Shown one piece after another: positions 8,481 to 17,909 of a stretch of 64,000 nt of DNA; the first letter of the stretch is position 1; every line of letters starts with the position of its first letter. Origin of the DNA: Micromonospora echinospora. Lineage in GTDB: Bacteria; Actinomycetota; Actinomycetes; Mycobacteriales; Micromonosporaceae. The notes below the pieces were generated by a model. It searched no databases. It had not been told where the DNA came from and was given only the letters and a program-made list of their open reading frames with translations. The position numbers were made by a program, and so were the translations under genes. Where the stretch lies: NCBI RefSeq assembly GCF_900091495.1, contig NZ_LT607413.1, positions 124,001 through 188,000 of the forward strand, read 5' to 3'.

Positions 8481-9859
8481 GATGCCTCCGCTCCGCCCGC
8501 GATGATCCGCCGCTTGACCATGGCCCGCAGCCGGGCCTCCAGGGGGGCGGTCACCGCCTCCCGGGTGAAGGCGGCGGCGTGGGTCTGCGCGTCCGCCCGC
8601 AGCTGCGGGGTCATGTCCCGGGCCGCCTTACCAGCGGCGATCATCGCCTGGGCGATCTCGTCCACGTCGAGGCTGTTCGGGTTGAACCACAGCGGATAGC
8701 CGGTCAGCACGTCCTGCGCGGCGATGCCCGGGGCGTGCACCGACACGATCGGCCGGCCGCTGGCCATGTACTCGAAGATCTTGCCTGAGGTGACGTAACG
8801 CGCCCCGCCGGCCAGGAAGACCAGCACGTCGCTCTCCTGGTAGACCCGCCCGACCTCGGTCTTGGAGACCGGCCCCCGATAGTGGATGGCACCGTCCTCC
8901 TCCGCCGAGCCCTCGCCGGACAGCCCCAGCCGTTTCATCATCTCGGACTGGCTCTGCTTGAAGTAGCCCAGGTGACCGTGGATGTTCAACTCCGCGCCGG
9001 CCAGGTCGGGGTGCCGCCGGGCCCGCTCGAAGGCGTCCGCCAACTGCTCGACCGGCTGGGTGTTGTTGACCGTGCCCAGGAAGCTGAACCGCAGCGGACG
9101 GGCCGGGTCGGTGAATCCCGCGTCGACTGGTTCCCCCTGCGTGAACAGGTCCGGGTCCCAGCCGTTGGGCACCACCATCATCCGGTCCGCCCGCTCCGGG
9201 TAACGGTCGGCGTGCCAGGCGCGCAACGGGTTGTTCACGAAGATGGACGCCGACGCGTCCCGCAGGATCCGGTGCTCCCACTTCCAGGCCAGGTGGCCGT
9301 CCGGGTAGCCGGGCTTCTCCTCGAACATGTTCAGCGTCCACGCGTCGCGGTAGTCCACCGCGTACGGCACCCCGGTCAGTCGGTGGATCATCCAGGCCGC
9401 GGCGAACGACGCGAACGGGTTGCCGGTGGCGAGCACCACGTCGAACCGGCGGCGGGCATGCATCGCCAACGCCTTACGCACCGAGGCGGCGGCCCAGGAG
9501 AGGTAGTGCTCGGGGAAGATCTTCGCCAACCCCAGCTTGTACATCTTGCTGGCCATCACCGGGGACATCCCCCGGAAGCGGCTGAACCGCCGCAGGTCCC
9601 GTTCCCAGGCGAACTGGCTCAGCGGGGGGCGCTCGATCCGGACCCGGGGGTCGACCGTCTCGGCCAACTGCTCGTCGACGGAACCGATCACCTCGCGCAG
9701 GAACTTGATCGGCGCCGCGAAGGCGGTCACGTCCCAGCCGTGGGCGGCGAGATAGTTGGCGGTGGCCCGCGCGCGGTAGACGCCACTGGCCCGGGAGGGC
9801 GGGAAATAGAACGACAGGTAGAGAATGCGTGGCTGACGCGGTTCCCGCGTCCGGTTCAT
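8477..9859 (-). CDS. Family 4 glycosyltransferase
   Basis: A 460-residue GT-B enzyme. The N-terminus reads RILYLSFYFPPSRASGVYRA; the acceptor domain has YAVDYRDAWTLN; the donor domain has NGWDPDLF, FLGTVNNTQPVEQL and the conserved SGKIFEYMASGRPIVSV (E-x7-E region). The frame is open upstream, but ATG 9857-9859 is chosen because it overlaps the stop of the upstream half-GT gene as ATGA, and homology starts there. Likely a cytoplasmic transferase in wall-polysaccharide assembly; the sugar is unknown. Confidence 0.82.
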   Translation of the reverse strand: MNRTREPRQPRILYLSFYFPPSRASGVYRARATANYLAAHGWDVTAFAAPIKFLREVIGSVDEQLAETVDPRVRIERPPLSQFAWERDLRRFSRFRGMSPVMASKMYKLGLAKIFPEHYLSWAAASVRKALAMHARRRFDVVLATGNPFASFAAAWMIHRLTGVPYAVDYRDAWTLNMFEEKPGYPDGHLAWKWEHRILRDASASIFVNNPLRAWHADRYPERADRMMVVPNGWDPDLFTQGEPVDAGFTDPARPLRFSFLGTVNNTQPVEQLADAFERARRHPDLAGAELNIHGHLGYFKQSQSEMMKRLGLSGEGSAEEDGAIHYRGPVSKTEVGRVYQESDVLVFLAGGARYVTSGKIFEYMASGRPIVSVHAPGIAAQDVLTGYPLWFNPNSLDVDEIAQAMIAAGKAARDMTPQLRADAQTHAAAFTREAVTAPLEARLRAMVKRRIIAGGAEAS

Positions 9860-10434
9860 GAGTTGTCCCCCTGGACAGCGTTCGGAACGGGCCGGTGCTG
9901 GGTTGCTGAGGTACGGCCAGAGTAGTCGTAACTGAAGCAAACCTGCTGCGACGATACCCGGCCGGCACCGGTGGCGACCCGGGCCGCGAACGGCATGGCC
10001 ACCGGGTCGCTGGCCACCACCAGGTCCACTCCGGGCCCCCGCTCCACCAGCTCGGCGACCAGCCGCAGCCGTGCCTGTGCGCGCGCACCACCCCAGGCCC
10101 GTAGGAAAACCCGGTGCGCCCGAGCGGCGACCCGGGTTTCGTACGACCGTCCGGCCCGGCGGGCCACGTCGCGCAGCGGCCCCCGGCCCACCGTCCGCAC
10201 CACCCGGCGGGGCGCCTTGAAGAACACCGCCTGTTCGATCCGCAGCGCCGGCAGGCGTTGTTCGAGCAGAGCCAGCTCGACCACCGTGACCCCGGCGGGG
10301 AACTGGTCCCGGGTCCACTGGGCGATCCGATCGACGACCACGGTCACCCGGTGCCCGTCCGCCACCGCCCGCGCCGACTCCTCCACCACGGCACGTCGAC
10401 GGGTACCCCCGACGGCCAGAAACAGGACGTGCAT
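9856..10434 (-). CDS. Half-length GT-B-like protein (N-terminal domain only)
   Basis: 192 residues starting MHVLFLAVGGTRRRAVVEESARAVADGH, a GT-B-like first strand and helix, with GPGVDLVVASDPVAMPFAARVATG as a later Rossmann strand. There is no nucleotide-sugar domain. Topology and length match the protein at 7893-8480, so the two are probably paralogues flanking GT4 8477-9859. All three are coupled by 4-bp overlaps. Function not recognised. Confidence 0.65.
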   Translation of the reverse strand: MHVLFLAVGGTRRRAVVEESARAVADGHRVTVVVDRIAQWTRDQFPAGVTVVELALLEQRLPALRIEQAVFFKAPRRVVRTVGRGPLRDVARRAGRSYETRVAARAHRVFLRAWGGARAQARLRLVAELVERGPGVDLVVASDPVAMPFAARVATGAGRVSSQQVCFSYDYSGRTSATQHRPVPNAVQGDNS

Positions 10435-10464
10435 CTCACCCCATCCGTTCGTCGCCGCGACAGC

Positions 10465-11682
10465 TCAGGGAGCCGGGGCGGGCTCGGTGTCGCCGAACCA
10501 CAGACCGTGGTGGGACCGGGCGACGGCGGCGTACCCGTACCGGTCGGCGAGAGTCTTGTGCGCGAGCGTCAGGTCGAGCCCGTGCGGGTACCGGGCGCGC
10601 AGCTCGCGGTACCCGGCGACGATGGTCTCCGGGTCGTCGGTCACGTCGATCATCAGCCCGGCCGCGTCCTCGATCCCGGCCAACGTCCGCTCCGGCCCGC
10701 CGCACCGGGTGACCAGCACCGGCAGCCCGGCCGCCAGCGCCTCGACCACGGCCACCCCGAACGTCTCCTTACGGCTCGGATGCACCAGCAGATCGTGCTC
10801 GCGCATCAGGCGCAGCGCCTCGTCCGGCGGGATCGCACCGGTGAAGGTCACCGCGTCGGCCACCCCCAACTCCACGGCCCGGGCGGTCAACGACGCCAGC
10901 AGCGCGCCCTCACCGACCAGGGTGAGGGTGAGCGACGGGTCGTCCGCCCGGCACCGGGCGAACGCCTCCAGCAGCAGCGGGACGCCCTTGAGATCGGAGA
11001 GCGCACCGACGAACAGCCAGCGGCTCAGCGCGGTCACCGGGGCGGAACGCGGCTGGTCGAAGGAGATCGGGTTGGAGATCGCGCCGATCCGCTCGGCGTG
11101 GTGCGGGAACGCCTCGACCAACGGACGGCGGACCCCCTCGCCCACCGCCAGGAATCCGGTGCAGCGGTGCAACACCTCGTCGTACATCTCCCGGCCCCGG
11201 GGAGTCTCCAACACCTTGTCCAGGAAGCTCGCGTGCTCGGTGACGAACACCCGCGCGTCCGGGCGGGCGTTACGGATCGCGGCCCACCCGCTCGGCAACC
11301 CGACGTGGGCGTGGACCACCGATGCGTCGAGGGGCCGGCCGCCCAACGCCGCGCGCAGCGCCCGGTCGTTCCGGTCGGCGATCTCCGGGTGGCCCTGGCC
11401 ACGGGGCACCGGCACCGGGATGTAGACCAGGTCGGCCCCGCCCACGGTGGGGGTGCGGTGCATGGTGTGCGGCATCAGCGCCCGGTGAGCGGCGAGCACC
11501 TCCCGTTCGGCGGGCTCGTCGAGCGCGGCGACCCAGGCGTCGCAGTGAAAGACCGTCATCCGGTCACAGCCGGGCCCGGTGGCGTCGACCATCGCCCGGA
11601 CGAAGGCGCCACGGAACGGAAGCTCACGGGTTGGGTACCAAGGGGTGATAACAGCAACATCCCGGTGAGAAATCGTCGGCAC
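10465..11682 (-). CDS. Family 4 glycosyltransferase
   Basis: About 405 residues of a standard GT4 enzyme: DVAVITPWYPTRELPFRGAF at the start, HAHVGLPSGW, VTEHASFLD, then ISNPISFD, FVGALSDLKGVPLLLEA and the canonical HPSRKETFGVAVVEALAAGLPVL with the E-x7-E motif. GTG 11682 is chosen because AGGGAAGG lies 5 bases upstream; ATGs at 11700 and 11727 have no such site. It is upstream of the half-GT/GT4/half-GT trio (30-bp gap), so all four may share one transcript. Confidence 0.85.
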   Translation of the reverse strand: MPTISHRDVAVITPWYPTRELPFRGAFVRAMVDATGPGCDRMTVFHCDAWVAALDEPAEREVLAAHRALMPHTMHRTPTVGGADLVYIPVPVPRGQGHPEIADRNDRALRAALGGRPLDASVVHAHVGLPSGWAAIRNARPDARVFVTEHASFLDKVLETPRGREMYDEVLHRCTGFLAVGEGVRRPLVEAFPHHAERIGAISNPISFDQPRSAPVTALSRWLFVGALSDLKGVPLLLEAFARCRADDPSLTLTLVGEGALLASLTARAVELGVADAVTFTGAIPPDEALRLMREHDLLVHPSRKETFGVAVVEALAAGLPVLVTRCGGPERTLAGIEDAAGLMIDVTDDPETIVAGYRELRARYPHGLDLTLAHKTLADRYGYAAVARSHHGLWFGDTEPAPAP

Positions 11683-11819
11683 CCAAACCTTCCCTGCCAT
11701 ATGGCCCAGACAGCCTGACGTTAACATGAGCCGCGTCGATCACGCCCGCCAGCCTGACCGGGCTCGGGACACCCCTGCGCTCCCATCGGAAGGTCAGACA
11801 TGAAGCGAGTCCACCGGCC

Positions 11820-13466
11820 ATGAGGAACCCGCTGGCCTCCGTACTCCGTCGGGCCACCTCCCCCGCCGTGCTCCGGCACCGCGCCGCCGTCCGGCTGCTG
11901 CGGGGGGTCGCCGGCACGCCGGTGCTGCCGGCCCGGGCCCGGGGAGCGCTCGCCCACCAACTCCGGTCCGGGATGACCCGCGCCGGGTGGGCCCCGGCCG
12001 ACGCGCGGGCGGCTCTGGCCGGACTGGCCCGCACCGCCGACGCTCCCACCCGGGCCGGCCTGCTGATGCGGGAGGCCACCGACGACCTGGCGGCTGGCCG
12101 GACACCCGACCACCTCATCGAGGCGGTCGGCGCCGAACTGGCGGTCGCCGACGAGCGGTACGCCCGGGGTGACCGGCGGACGGCAGCCCGGCACCTGAAC
12201 CGGGCGCTACGGGTGCTGTTCCACCGCGCGCTGCACTTCGACCAGCTCGGTTCCCCGCTGGCCGAGGACCCGGCCGGTTTCCTCGCCCCGTTACGCGACA
12301 GTGCCGTGGGCCGGGCCCTGCGGATGCCCCGGGGACGTACGACGCCAGCGGCGCCGCCGCCGGGCGACCGGCCGCTGCGACTGTTGGTCCTCACCAACGG
12401 CAACCCGCACTTCCTGCGCGAGATCCGCCAGCGGTACGCCGATCACCCGGCGGTGGAGCTGCGGTACGTGCACCTGTCCGACGACCCGACCACCGCGCCG
12501 CTGATCCGGCGGGTCGAACCGGTGGTCGAGCACCTGCTGACCGGGGCCTCGGCACACGGCGACCAGGTCGAGACCTGGCTACGGCCACAGTTGGACTGGG
12601 CGGACGTCCTGTTCGTCGACTGGTGCGTGGCGACCGCCGCGCTGGTCACCCTGGTCGACCCCGGGACGACCCGGGTGGTACTGCGACTGCACAGCTTCGA
12701 GGCGCTCAGCTTCTGGCCGCACCTGGTCGACTTCAGCCGGGTCGACGACGTGGTGTTCGTCTCCGACCATCTCCGGGAACTGGTCACCGACGTGGTGCCG
12801 GAGTTGCTCACGTCGGACGCGCCCCGGCTGCACGTGATCGCCAACGCGATGGACCTGCACGCCTACCCGCGCGCCAAGGACCCGGACGCCCGGTTCACCC
12901 TCGGCCTGGTCGGGGTCGGCGCGGTGGCCAAGGATCCGCTCTGGGCGGTCGAGGTGCTCCGCCTGCTGCGCCGGACCGACCCCCGGTACCGGCTCCTGTT
13001 GGTCGGCGACGGGCTCCGGGCGGACGCCAGCGGAGCGGTGCGCGAGTACCACGAGACACTCACCCGAGAGCTCGCCGAGTGGGAGCCCTCCGGTGCCGTG
13101 GTCCGGGTCGGACAGGTCAGCGACGTTCCCGGGGTGCTCACCCGGATCGGCGTCATCCTCAGCACGTCGGTGCGGGAGAGCTTCCACTGTGCGCTGGTGG
13201 AGGGTACGGCGAGCGGTGCGGTGCCGGTGGTCCGCGACTGGCCCTTCTTCGCCCGCCAGGCGCACGGTCCACGCACGCTCTTCCCCGCCGGATGGGTGGT
13301 CGACACGCCAGCCGAGGCCGCCGACCGGATCCGTGCGGAGACCGCAGACGAGGAACGCTGGCGGACGGCAGGGCGGGAAGCCGCCGGACACGCCCTGGCG
13401 ACCTGGGACTGGACAGTCACCCTGCGCCGCTTCGACACGCTGTTCGGGCTACCCCCGCAGCCCTGA
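11820..13466 (+). CDS. Glycosyltransferase family 1/4 with helical N-terminal extension
   Basis: 548 residues. The first 180 are Ala/Arg-rich helices without a recognised motif. From there on it is GT-B: LRLLVLTNGNPHFLREI, LDWADVLFVDWCVATAAL, VVLRLHSFEAL, VIANAMDLHAYP, FTLGLVGVGAVAKDPLWAVEVL, then STSVRESFHCALVEGTASGAVPVV as the donor-site region. It is divergent from GT4 10465-11682 across a 137-bp gap. It probably contributes to the same surface polymer; donor unknown. Confidence 0.78.
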   Translation: MRNPLASVLRRATSPAVLRHRAAVRLLRGVAGTPVLPARARGALAHQLRSGMTRAGWAPADARAALAGLARTADAPTRAGLLMREATDDLAAGRTPDHLIEAVGAELAVADERYARGDRRTAARHLNRALRVLFHRALHFDQLGSPLAEDPAGFLAPLRDSAVGRALRMPRGRTTPAAPPPGDRPLRLLVLTNGNPHFLREIRQRYADHPAVELRYVHLSDDPTTAPLIRRVEPVVEHLLTGASAHGDQVETWLRPQLDWADVLFVDWCVATAALVTLVDPGTTRVVLRLHSFEALSFWPHLVDFSRVDDVVFVSDHLRELVTDVVPELLTSDAPRLHVIANAMDLHAYPRAKDPDARFTLGLVGVGAVAKDPLWAVEVLRLLRRTDPRYRLLLVGDGLRADASGAVREYHETLTRELAEWEPSGAVVRVGQVSDVPGVLTRIGVILSTSVRESFHCALVEGTASGAVPVVRDWPFFARQAHGPRTLFPAGWVVDTPAEAADRIRAETADEERWRTAGREAAGHALATWDWTVTLRRFDTLFGLPPQP

Positions 13467-13603
13467 CCACGGCTACCTTCCCCCACCCGTCGCACCCCCA
13501 CCGCACCGACCCGTGCCGGGCCGGTGGACCACCGCTGCCGCGGCCGGTCGCCCGACCCGGCATCGGACGCGCGCCCCCTCCTCCTGCCTGAGCTGGAGCA
13601 CCG

Positions 13604-14782
13604 ATGACCGCAGCCCCTCTCGACAGCCGCCCGCTCCCGACCCACCCGCACGCACCGGCGTCGCACCGGGTCCCGCACGGCCACAACCGGTTACGCGCCG
13701 CCGTCCGGACGTTCGCGCCGGCGGTCGCCGCCTTCGCGGCCGCCCGGGTGGCCGGCCTGGTCGTCCTCACCCTCTGGAACGGCGGCGGGTTCAACGACCT
13801 GCTCGCGCTGCTCGCCGGCTACGACGGCGCCTGGTACCTGGGCATCGCCGCGGACGGCTACGGCGGGCCCGGGATCGGCGAACGGGACCTCGCGTTCTTT
13901 CCGCTGTACCCGATGCTCATCGCCGGCCTGGAACCGCTGCTGCCGCTGGGGGCACGGAACACGGCGCTGCTGATCGGCTGGGTGGCCGCCCTGGTCGCGG
14001 CGGCCGGACTGTTCGCATTGGGCAGTCACCTGCACGACCGGCGGGTCGGGTTCGCGCTCGCGGTGCTCTGGGGTTGCCTACCGCACTCCGTGGTGCTGAC
14101 GATGGCGTACACCGAGGCGCTGTTCACCGCTCTGGCGGTCTGGGCGCTGCTGGCCCTGCTCCGCCGGAACTGGCTCACCGCCGGCGTGCTGTGCCTGGTC
14201 GCCGGCCTGAGCCGGCCCACGGCGACCGCGCTGATCGGGGTGGTCGGGCTGGCCGGGTTGATCGCCGTGTTCCGGCGTCAGGACGGCTGGCGGCCCTGGG
14301 CGGCGGTGGTCATGGCCCCGCTGGGCTGGATCGGGTACATCGGATGGGTGGCCGTCCAGACCGGCCGGATCGACGGCTGGTTCCACCTGCAACGGGCCGG
14401 TTGGGGCAGCTACTTCGACGGTGGCCGCTACACCCTGCGGGTCGCCCACGACCTGCTCGGCAAGGCGTCGGCTCTGAACCTGGTCGTGGTCACCCTGCTC
14501 CTGTTCGCCGCCGCCACGCTGGTCGTGCTGGGCCTACTGGACCGGCAACCGTGGCAGTTGGTCGTGTTCGGCCTGGTCATGGTGGTGATGACGGTGGGCA
14601 GTGCCGGCTACTACCACTCGAAGGGGCGGTTCCTGCTGCCGGCCGCCACACTGCTGCTGCCACTGGCGGTGGTCCTGGGCCGAGCCGGCCGGGCGAAGGC
14701 GGGAACGGTGCTGGTCGCCCTGGCGCTGGCCTCCGCCTGGTACGGCGGGCACCTGATGCTGATCTGGACCTACTCGCCCTGA
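13604..14782 (+). CDS. Polytopic mannosyltransferase-like membrane protein (PIG-V-like, GT-C)
   Basis: 392 residues with about nine membrane segments. The first periplasmic loop carries YDGAWYLGIAADGYG and AFFPLYPMLIAGLEPL, the signature of bacterial PIG-V/GPI-mannosyltransferase-2-like proteins, followed by AYTEALFTALAVWALL. Such enzymes use polyprenyl-phosphate mannose on the outer face of the membrane. GGAG precedes the ATG. Follows GT 11820-13466 in the same direction and may be co-transcribed; a strong hairpin follows it. Confidence 0.78.
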   Translation: MTAAPLDSRPLPTHPHAPASHRVPHGHNRLRAAVRTFAPAVAAFAAARVAGLVVLTLWNGGGFNDLLALLAGYDGAWYLGIAADGYGGPGIGERDLAFFPLYPMLIAGLEPLLPLGARNTALLIGWVAALVAAAGLFALGSHLHDRRVGFALAVLWGCLPHSVVLTMAYTEALFTALAVWALLALLRRNWLTAGVLCLVAGLSRPTATALIGVVGLAGLIAVFRRQDGWRPWAAVVMAPLGWIGYIGWVAVQTGRIDGWFHLQRAGWGSYFDGGRYTLRVAHDLLGKASALNLVVVTLLLFAAATLVVLGLLDRQPWQLVVFGLVMVVMTVGSAGYYHSKGRFLLPAATLLLPLAVVLGRAGRAKAGTVLVALALASAWYGGHLMLIWTYSP

Positions 14783-14796
14783 CCGGAGAGGGCGGC

Positions 14797-14828
14797 GGTG
14801 GGGGTGGCCCGGCCGGACCACCCCCACC
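14797..14828. terminator. Bidirectional terminator-like hairpin
   Basis: Perfect 11-bp arms (GGTGGGGGTGG and complement) with a 10-base loop between the convergent PIG-V-like and oxidoreductase genes. Confidence 0.65.
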
Positions 14829-14832
14829 CTCG

Positions 14833-15867
14833 TCATCGCGCGACGGTCCGGTCGACGCTGTCGATGCGGGTCGGGCCGACGTCGACCGTGGCCCCGACCG
14901 ACGCCGACTCCAGCAAACCGGCCGCGACCTGCACGGTCCGCAGGCCCTGGCGCAGCGTCACGATGTCGCTCTCCTTGCCCTCCACCGCGTCACGGAAGCG
15001 CTCGTGCTCGACCAGCAGCGGCTCCCGCTTGGGGATCGCGTAACGGACCATGTCGCCCTCGGCCACGCCGCGGAACGCGCGCAGCGCCTCCCACTCGGTG
15101 TCGATGGCGCCGTTGGCGTAGAAGGTCAGGTCGGCGGTGAGCGTGTCGGCGACGAAACAGCCCTTGTCGCCGGTGATCACGGTGGACCGTTCCTTGAGCG
15201 GGCTCAGCCAGTTGACCAGGTGGTTGACCATCGTGCCGTCGACGAGCTGACCGACGACGGCGACCATGTCCTCGTGCAGTCGGCCGCTGCGGGAGACCGT
15301 CCGGGCGGAGACCGAGGTGTACTCCTGGCCGGTCACCCAGCTGGTCAGGTCGATGTCGTGGGTGGCGAGGTCCATGACCACGCCGACGTCGGCGATCCGG
15401 TGCGGGAACGGACCCTGCCGGCGGGTGACGACCTGGTAGACCTCACCCAGCTCGCCGGCCTCCAGCCGGGTACGCAGGTTCTGCAGGGCGGGGTTGTACC
15501 GCTCGATGTGCCCCACACCGGCCACCAGGCCGCGCGACTCGAACGCCTCGACCAGCCGGGTCGCCGCCTCGACCGACTGGGCGAGCGGCTTCTCGATCAG
15601 TGCGCAGACGCCGTTGCCGGCCAGTTCCAGGCCGATCTGCTCGTGCAGCGCGGTCGGACAGGCCACCACCGCGTAGTCGATGCCGAGGGCGAGCAGCTCG
15701 CCCAGCTCCGGGACGACCGGGGCGTGCAGCGTGCCGGTCGCGTCGCCGGCCGGGTCGACGATGCCGACCAGCTCGACGCCGTCCAGACCGGAGAGGATCC
15801 GGGCGTGGTTGCGTCCCATCGCGCCGAGGCCGATCAGTCCGGCGCGCAGCTTCCTGCCCTCGCTCAT
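14833..15867 (-). CDS. Gfo/Idh/MocA oxidoreductase, WbpB-like
   Basis: 344 residues with the NAD-binding GLIGLGAMGRNHARIL near the N-terminus, the catalytic-lysine motif EKPLAQS, and a C-terminal alpha/beta domain including ATHDIDLTSW. In WbpB-type enzymes the 3-hydroxyl of UDP-GlcNAcA is oxidised to the 3-keto sugar. The start ATG at 15867 overlaps the aminotransferase stop (ATGA), as expected for the WbpB/WbpE pair, which passes an unstable keto intermediate. The frame is open upstream but has no ribosome site. Other Gfo/Idh activities cannot be excluded without the pairing. Confidence 0.82.
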   Translation of the reverse strand: MSEGRKLRAGLIGLGAMGRNHARILSGLDGVELVGIVDPAGDATGTLHAPVVPELGELLALGIDYAVVACPTALHEQIGLELAGNGVCALIEKPLAQSVEAATRLVEAFESRGLVAGVGHIERYNPALQNLRTRLEAGELGEVYQVVTRRQGPFPHRIADVGVVMDLATHDIDLTSWVTGQEYTSVSARTVSRSGRLHEDMVAVVGQLVDGTMVNHLVNWLSPLKERSTVITGDKGCFVADTLTADLTFYANGAIDTEWEALRAFRGVAEGDMVRYAIPKREPLLVEHERFRDAVEGKESDIVTLRQGLRTVQVAAGLLESASVGATVDVGPTRIDSVDRTVAR

Positions 15868-16976
15868 GCCGCACCCCCGGCGACGTTGGCGGCGTCGGCG
15901 ATCCGCTCCAGGTCGGACTGGCTCAGCGACGGGTGGACGGGCAGGGAGATCACCTGGGCGGCGGCCTTCTCGGTCTCCGGCAGGTCCCACGGGCCCGGCT
16001 CGCCGTCGGCGTTGAGGTACGGCTTGAGCCGGTGGATCGGGGTCGGGTAGTAGACCGCGTTGCCGATGCCCAGGTCGGTGAGGCGCTGCTGGGCGGCGTC
16101 CCGGTCACCGTCGACGACCCGGACGGTGTACTGGTGGTAGACGTGCCGGGCGTTGTCGGCCACCGGCGGGGTCACCATCGCGGAGATCCGGGCGTCCAGG
16201 AACTTGGCGTTTGCCCGCCGCTGCTCCGTCCAGTCGGCGAGCTGCCGCAGCTGCACCCGACCGATGGCCGCGGCGACGTCGGTCAGCCGCATGTTCGCGC
16301 CCACGACCTCGTTGGCGTACCGCTGCTCCATGCCCTGGTTGCGCAGCAGTCGCAGCGTCCGGGCGAGCGCCGGGTCGGCCGTGGTGATCATGCCGCCCTC
16401 GAGGGAGTGCATGTTCTTGGTGGGGTAGAAGCTGAAGCAACCAGCGGTGCCGAACGCGCCCACCGGGTGGCCGTTCAGGCTGGCGCCGTGCGCCTGGGCG
16501 GCGTCCTCGACGACGGCCAGGCCGTGCTTCTCGGCGATCGCCATGAGCTTGTCCATCGCGGCCGGGTGTCCGTACAGGTGCACCGGCATGATCGCCTTGG
16601 TCCGGGGGCCGACGGCCGCCTCCACCGCGGCCGGGTCCACACAGAACGAGCCCGGCTCGATGTCGACGAAGACCGGCTCCGCGCCGACCAGCCGGATCGA
16701 GTTGGCGCTGGCGGCGAAGGAGAAGGACGGGACGATGACCTCGTCACCCGGGCCGAGTCCGAGGGCCATCAGGGTGAGCTGGAGCGCGGAGGTGCCTGAG
16801 TTGACCGCGACGCAGTGCCGCCCGGCGACCAGCTCGGCGAACTCCTCCTCGAAGGCGGCGACCTCGGGGCCCTGGACCACCCGGCCAGTGCGCAGCACCC
16901 GAACGGCGGCCTCGATCTCGGCTTCGCCGATCACCGGCCGAGCGGGTGGGATGAATTCGGCGTTCTGCCCAGTCAT
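15864..16976 (-). CDS. DegT/DnrJ/EryC1 sugar aminotransferase, WbpE-like
   Basis: 370 residues of the PLP-dependent sugar aminotransferase family. NSGTSALQLTL binds the cofactor phosphate, VVEDAAQAHGA holds the Asp that contacts the pyridine nitrogen, and the Schiff-base Lys187 lies in SFYPTKNMHSLEGG. In WbpE the 3-keto sugar receives an amino group from glutamate. Two ATGs compete: AGGAGG abuts 16982 but is 6 bases from 16976, so 16976 is taken. Followed without gap by the WbpB-like gene. Confidence 0.86.
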   Translation of the reverse strand: MTGQNAEFIPPARPVIGEAEIEAAVRVLRTGRVVQGPEVAAFEEEFAELVAGRHCVAVNSGTSALQLTLMALGLGPGDEVIVPSFSFAASANSIRLVGAEPVFVDIEPGSFCVDPAAVEAAVGPRTKAIMPVHLYGHPAAMDKLMAIAEKHGLAVVEDAAQAHGASLNGHPVGAFGTAGCFSFYPTKNMHSLEGGMITTADPALARTLRLLRNQGMEQRYANEVVGANMRLTDVAAAIGRVQLRQLADWTEQRRANAKFLDARISAMVTPPVADNARHVYHQYTVRVVDGDRDAAQQRLTDLGIGNAVYYPTPIHRLKPYLNADGEPGPWDLPETEKAAAQVISLPVHPSLSQSDLERIADAANVAGGAA

Positions 16977-17088
16977 GGGCATCCTCCTGTCGTGTGGAGC
17001 TCGTCCGGCCGCGATGCTAGCCGGTTCCGGTGTCCCCGGAACCTGGCGGTACGAAATGGGGGTGATCGGATGAGACGAGCACGGTTTG

Positions 17089-17739
17089 TCAGGGTCCTAC
17101 GGTGAGCTGGACGCCCGGCTCGTCCCGGATTGGTGGTTCACATGCTACTCGGAGCGCCTCGACGACCGCCGCCGCCATCCGGGGCAGCTCGGCCGGGTCG
17201 AGCGGAAGCCGGGCGATGGCCAACCGCCAGTACAGCGGCCCGACGATGAAGTCGATCGCGGCATCCGGGTCCGCTCCGACGGGCAGTTCGCCGCGCTGCA
17301 CCGCCCGGTCGATCAGCAGGCCACCCACGGTGCGCTGGTTGAGTCGTAGGGCCGCTTCGAGGGTCTGGGCCATCTGCGGGTTCCGGGCCGCCTCGGCGAG
17401 CAGGTCGGGAATGATCTGGGAGGCGAGCGGGTGCCCCAGGGCGCGTGCCATGATCATGTAGAGCATCTCCAGGTCGCCCTGGAGCGTGCCGGTGTCCGGC
17501 AACGGCAGGCGCTTGCCGGCCGCGGCCGAGACGACCTCCAGCACCAGTTCGAGCTTGGAGCTCCACCGCCGGTAGATGGCGGTCTTGCTCACTCCGGCCC
17601 GGCGGGCGACCGCCTCGATGGAGAGGCGACCGTAACCGACGGCGGCCAGTTCCTGCATCACGGCGCGGCGGATGGCCGTGGTGATCTCGCCACGGAGCAC
17701 CGCCGCTCCCGCCGGAGCACGCCTCTTCTCGGTCGTCAC
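17089..17739 (-). CDS. TetR/AcrR-family transcriptional regulator
   Basis: 216 residues. The N-terminal helix-turn-helix covers about residues 15-65 (EITTAIRRAV to AIYRRWSSKLELV, with VARRAGVSKTAIYRRW as recognition helix). The remaining C-terminal all-helical domain resembles TetR_C of the YsiA/RutR sort. GTG 17739 is preferred: a TACATT -10 box lies 7 bases upstream, typical of leaderless actinomycete genes, and upstream sequence lacks TetR homology. It sits between the diamino-uronate genes and the divergent TagGH operon (170-bp gap), so it may control either; ligand unknown. Confidence 0.82.
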   Translation of the reverse strand: MTTEKRRAPAGAAVLRGEITTAIRRAVMQELAAVGYGRLSIEAVARRAGVSKTAIYRRWSSKLELVLEVVSAAAGKRLPLPDTGTLQGDLEMLYMIMARALGHPLASQIIPDLLAEAARNPQMAQTLEAALRLNQRTVGGLLIDRAVQRGELPVGADPDAAIDFIVGPLYWRLAIARLPLDPAELPRMAAAVVEALRVACEPPIRDEPGVQLTVGP

Positions 17740-17746
17740 GTGGAAC

Positions 17747-17752
17747 AATGTA
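17747..17752 (-). promoter_or_regulatory. Putative leaderless -10 box (TACATT)
   Basis: TACATT on the minus strand ends 7 bases before the GTG of the TetR gene, so transcription would start at or next to the start codon. Supported only by spacing and consensus. Confidence 0.4.
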
Positions 17753-17909
17753 GCGCAGCGACGGTACGGTTGCGTCCCGACGTGTTTTCCACTACGGTCC
17801 ACGCAGCGATGAGGCTCGACGTTCCCACCGCGTGCGGTCCGGTCGGACGACATGCCGGAGGCCCGCCTCACCCGCAATCCGTCAACCTGGAAGATCGGAG
17901 CGCCTTCCC

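Noticed and set aside
13093..16050. 985-codon plus-strand frame spanning several genes
   Set aside because: Runs through genes on both strands; the translation is Arg/Pro-rich noise.
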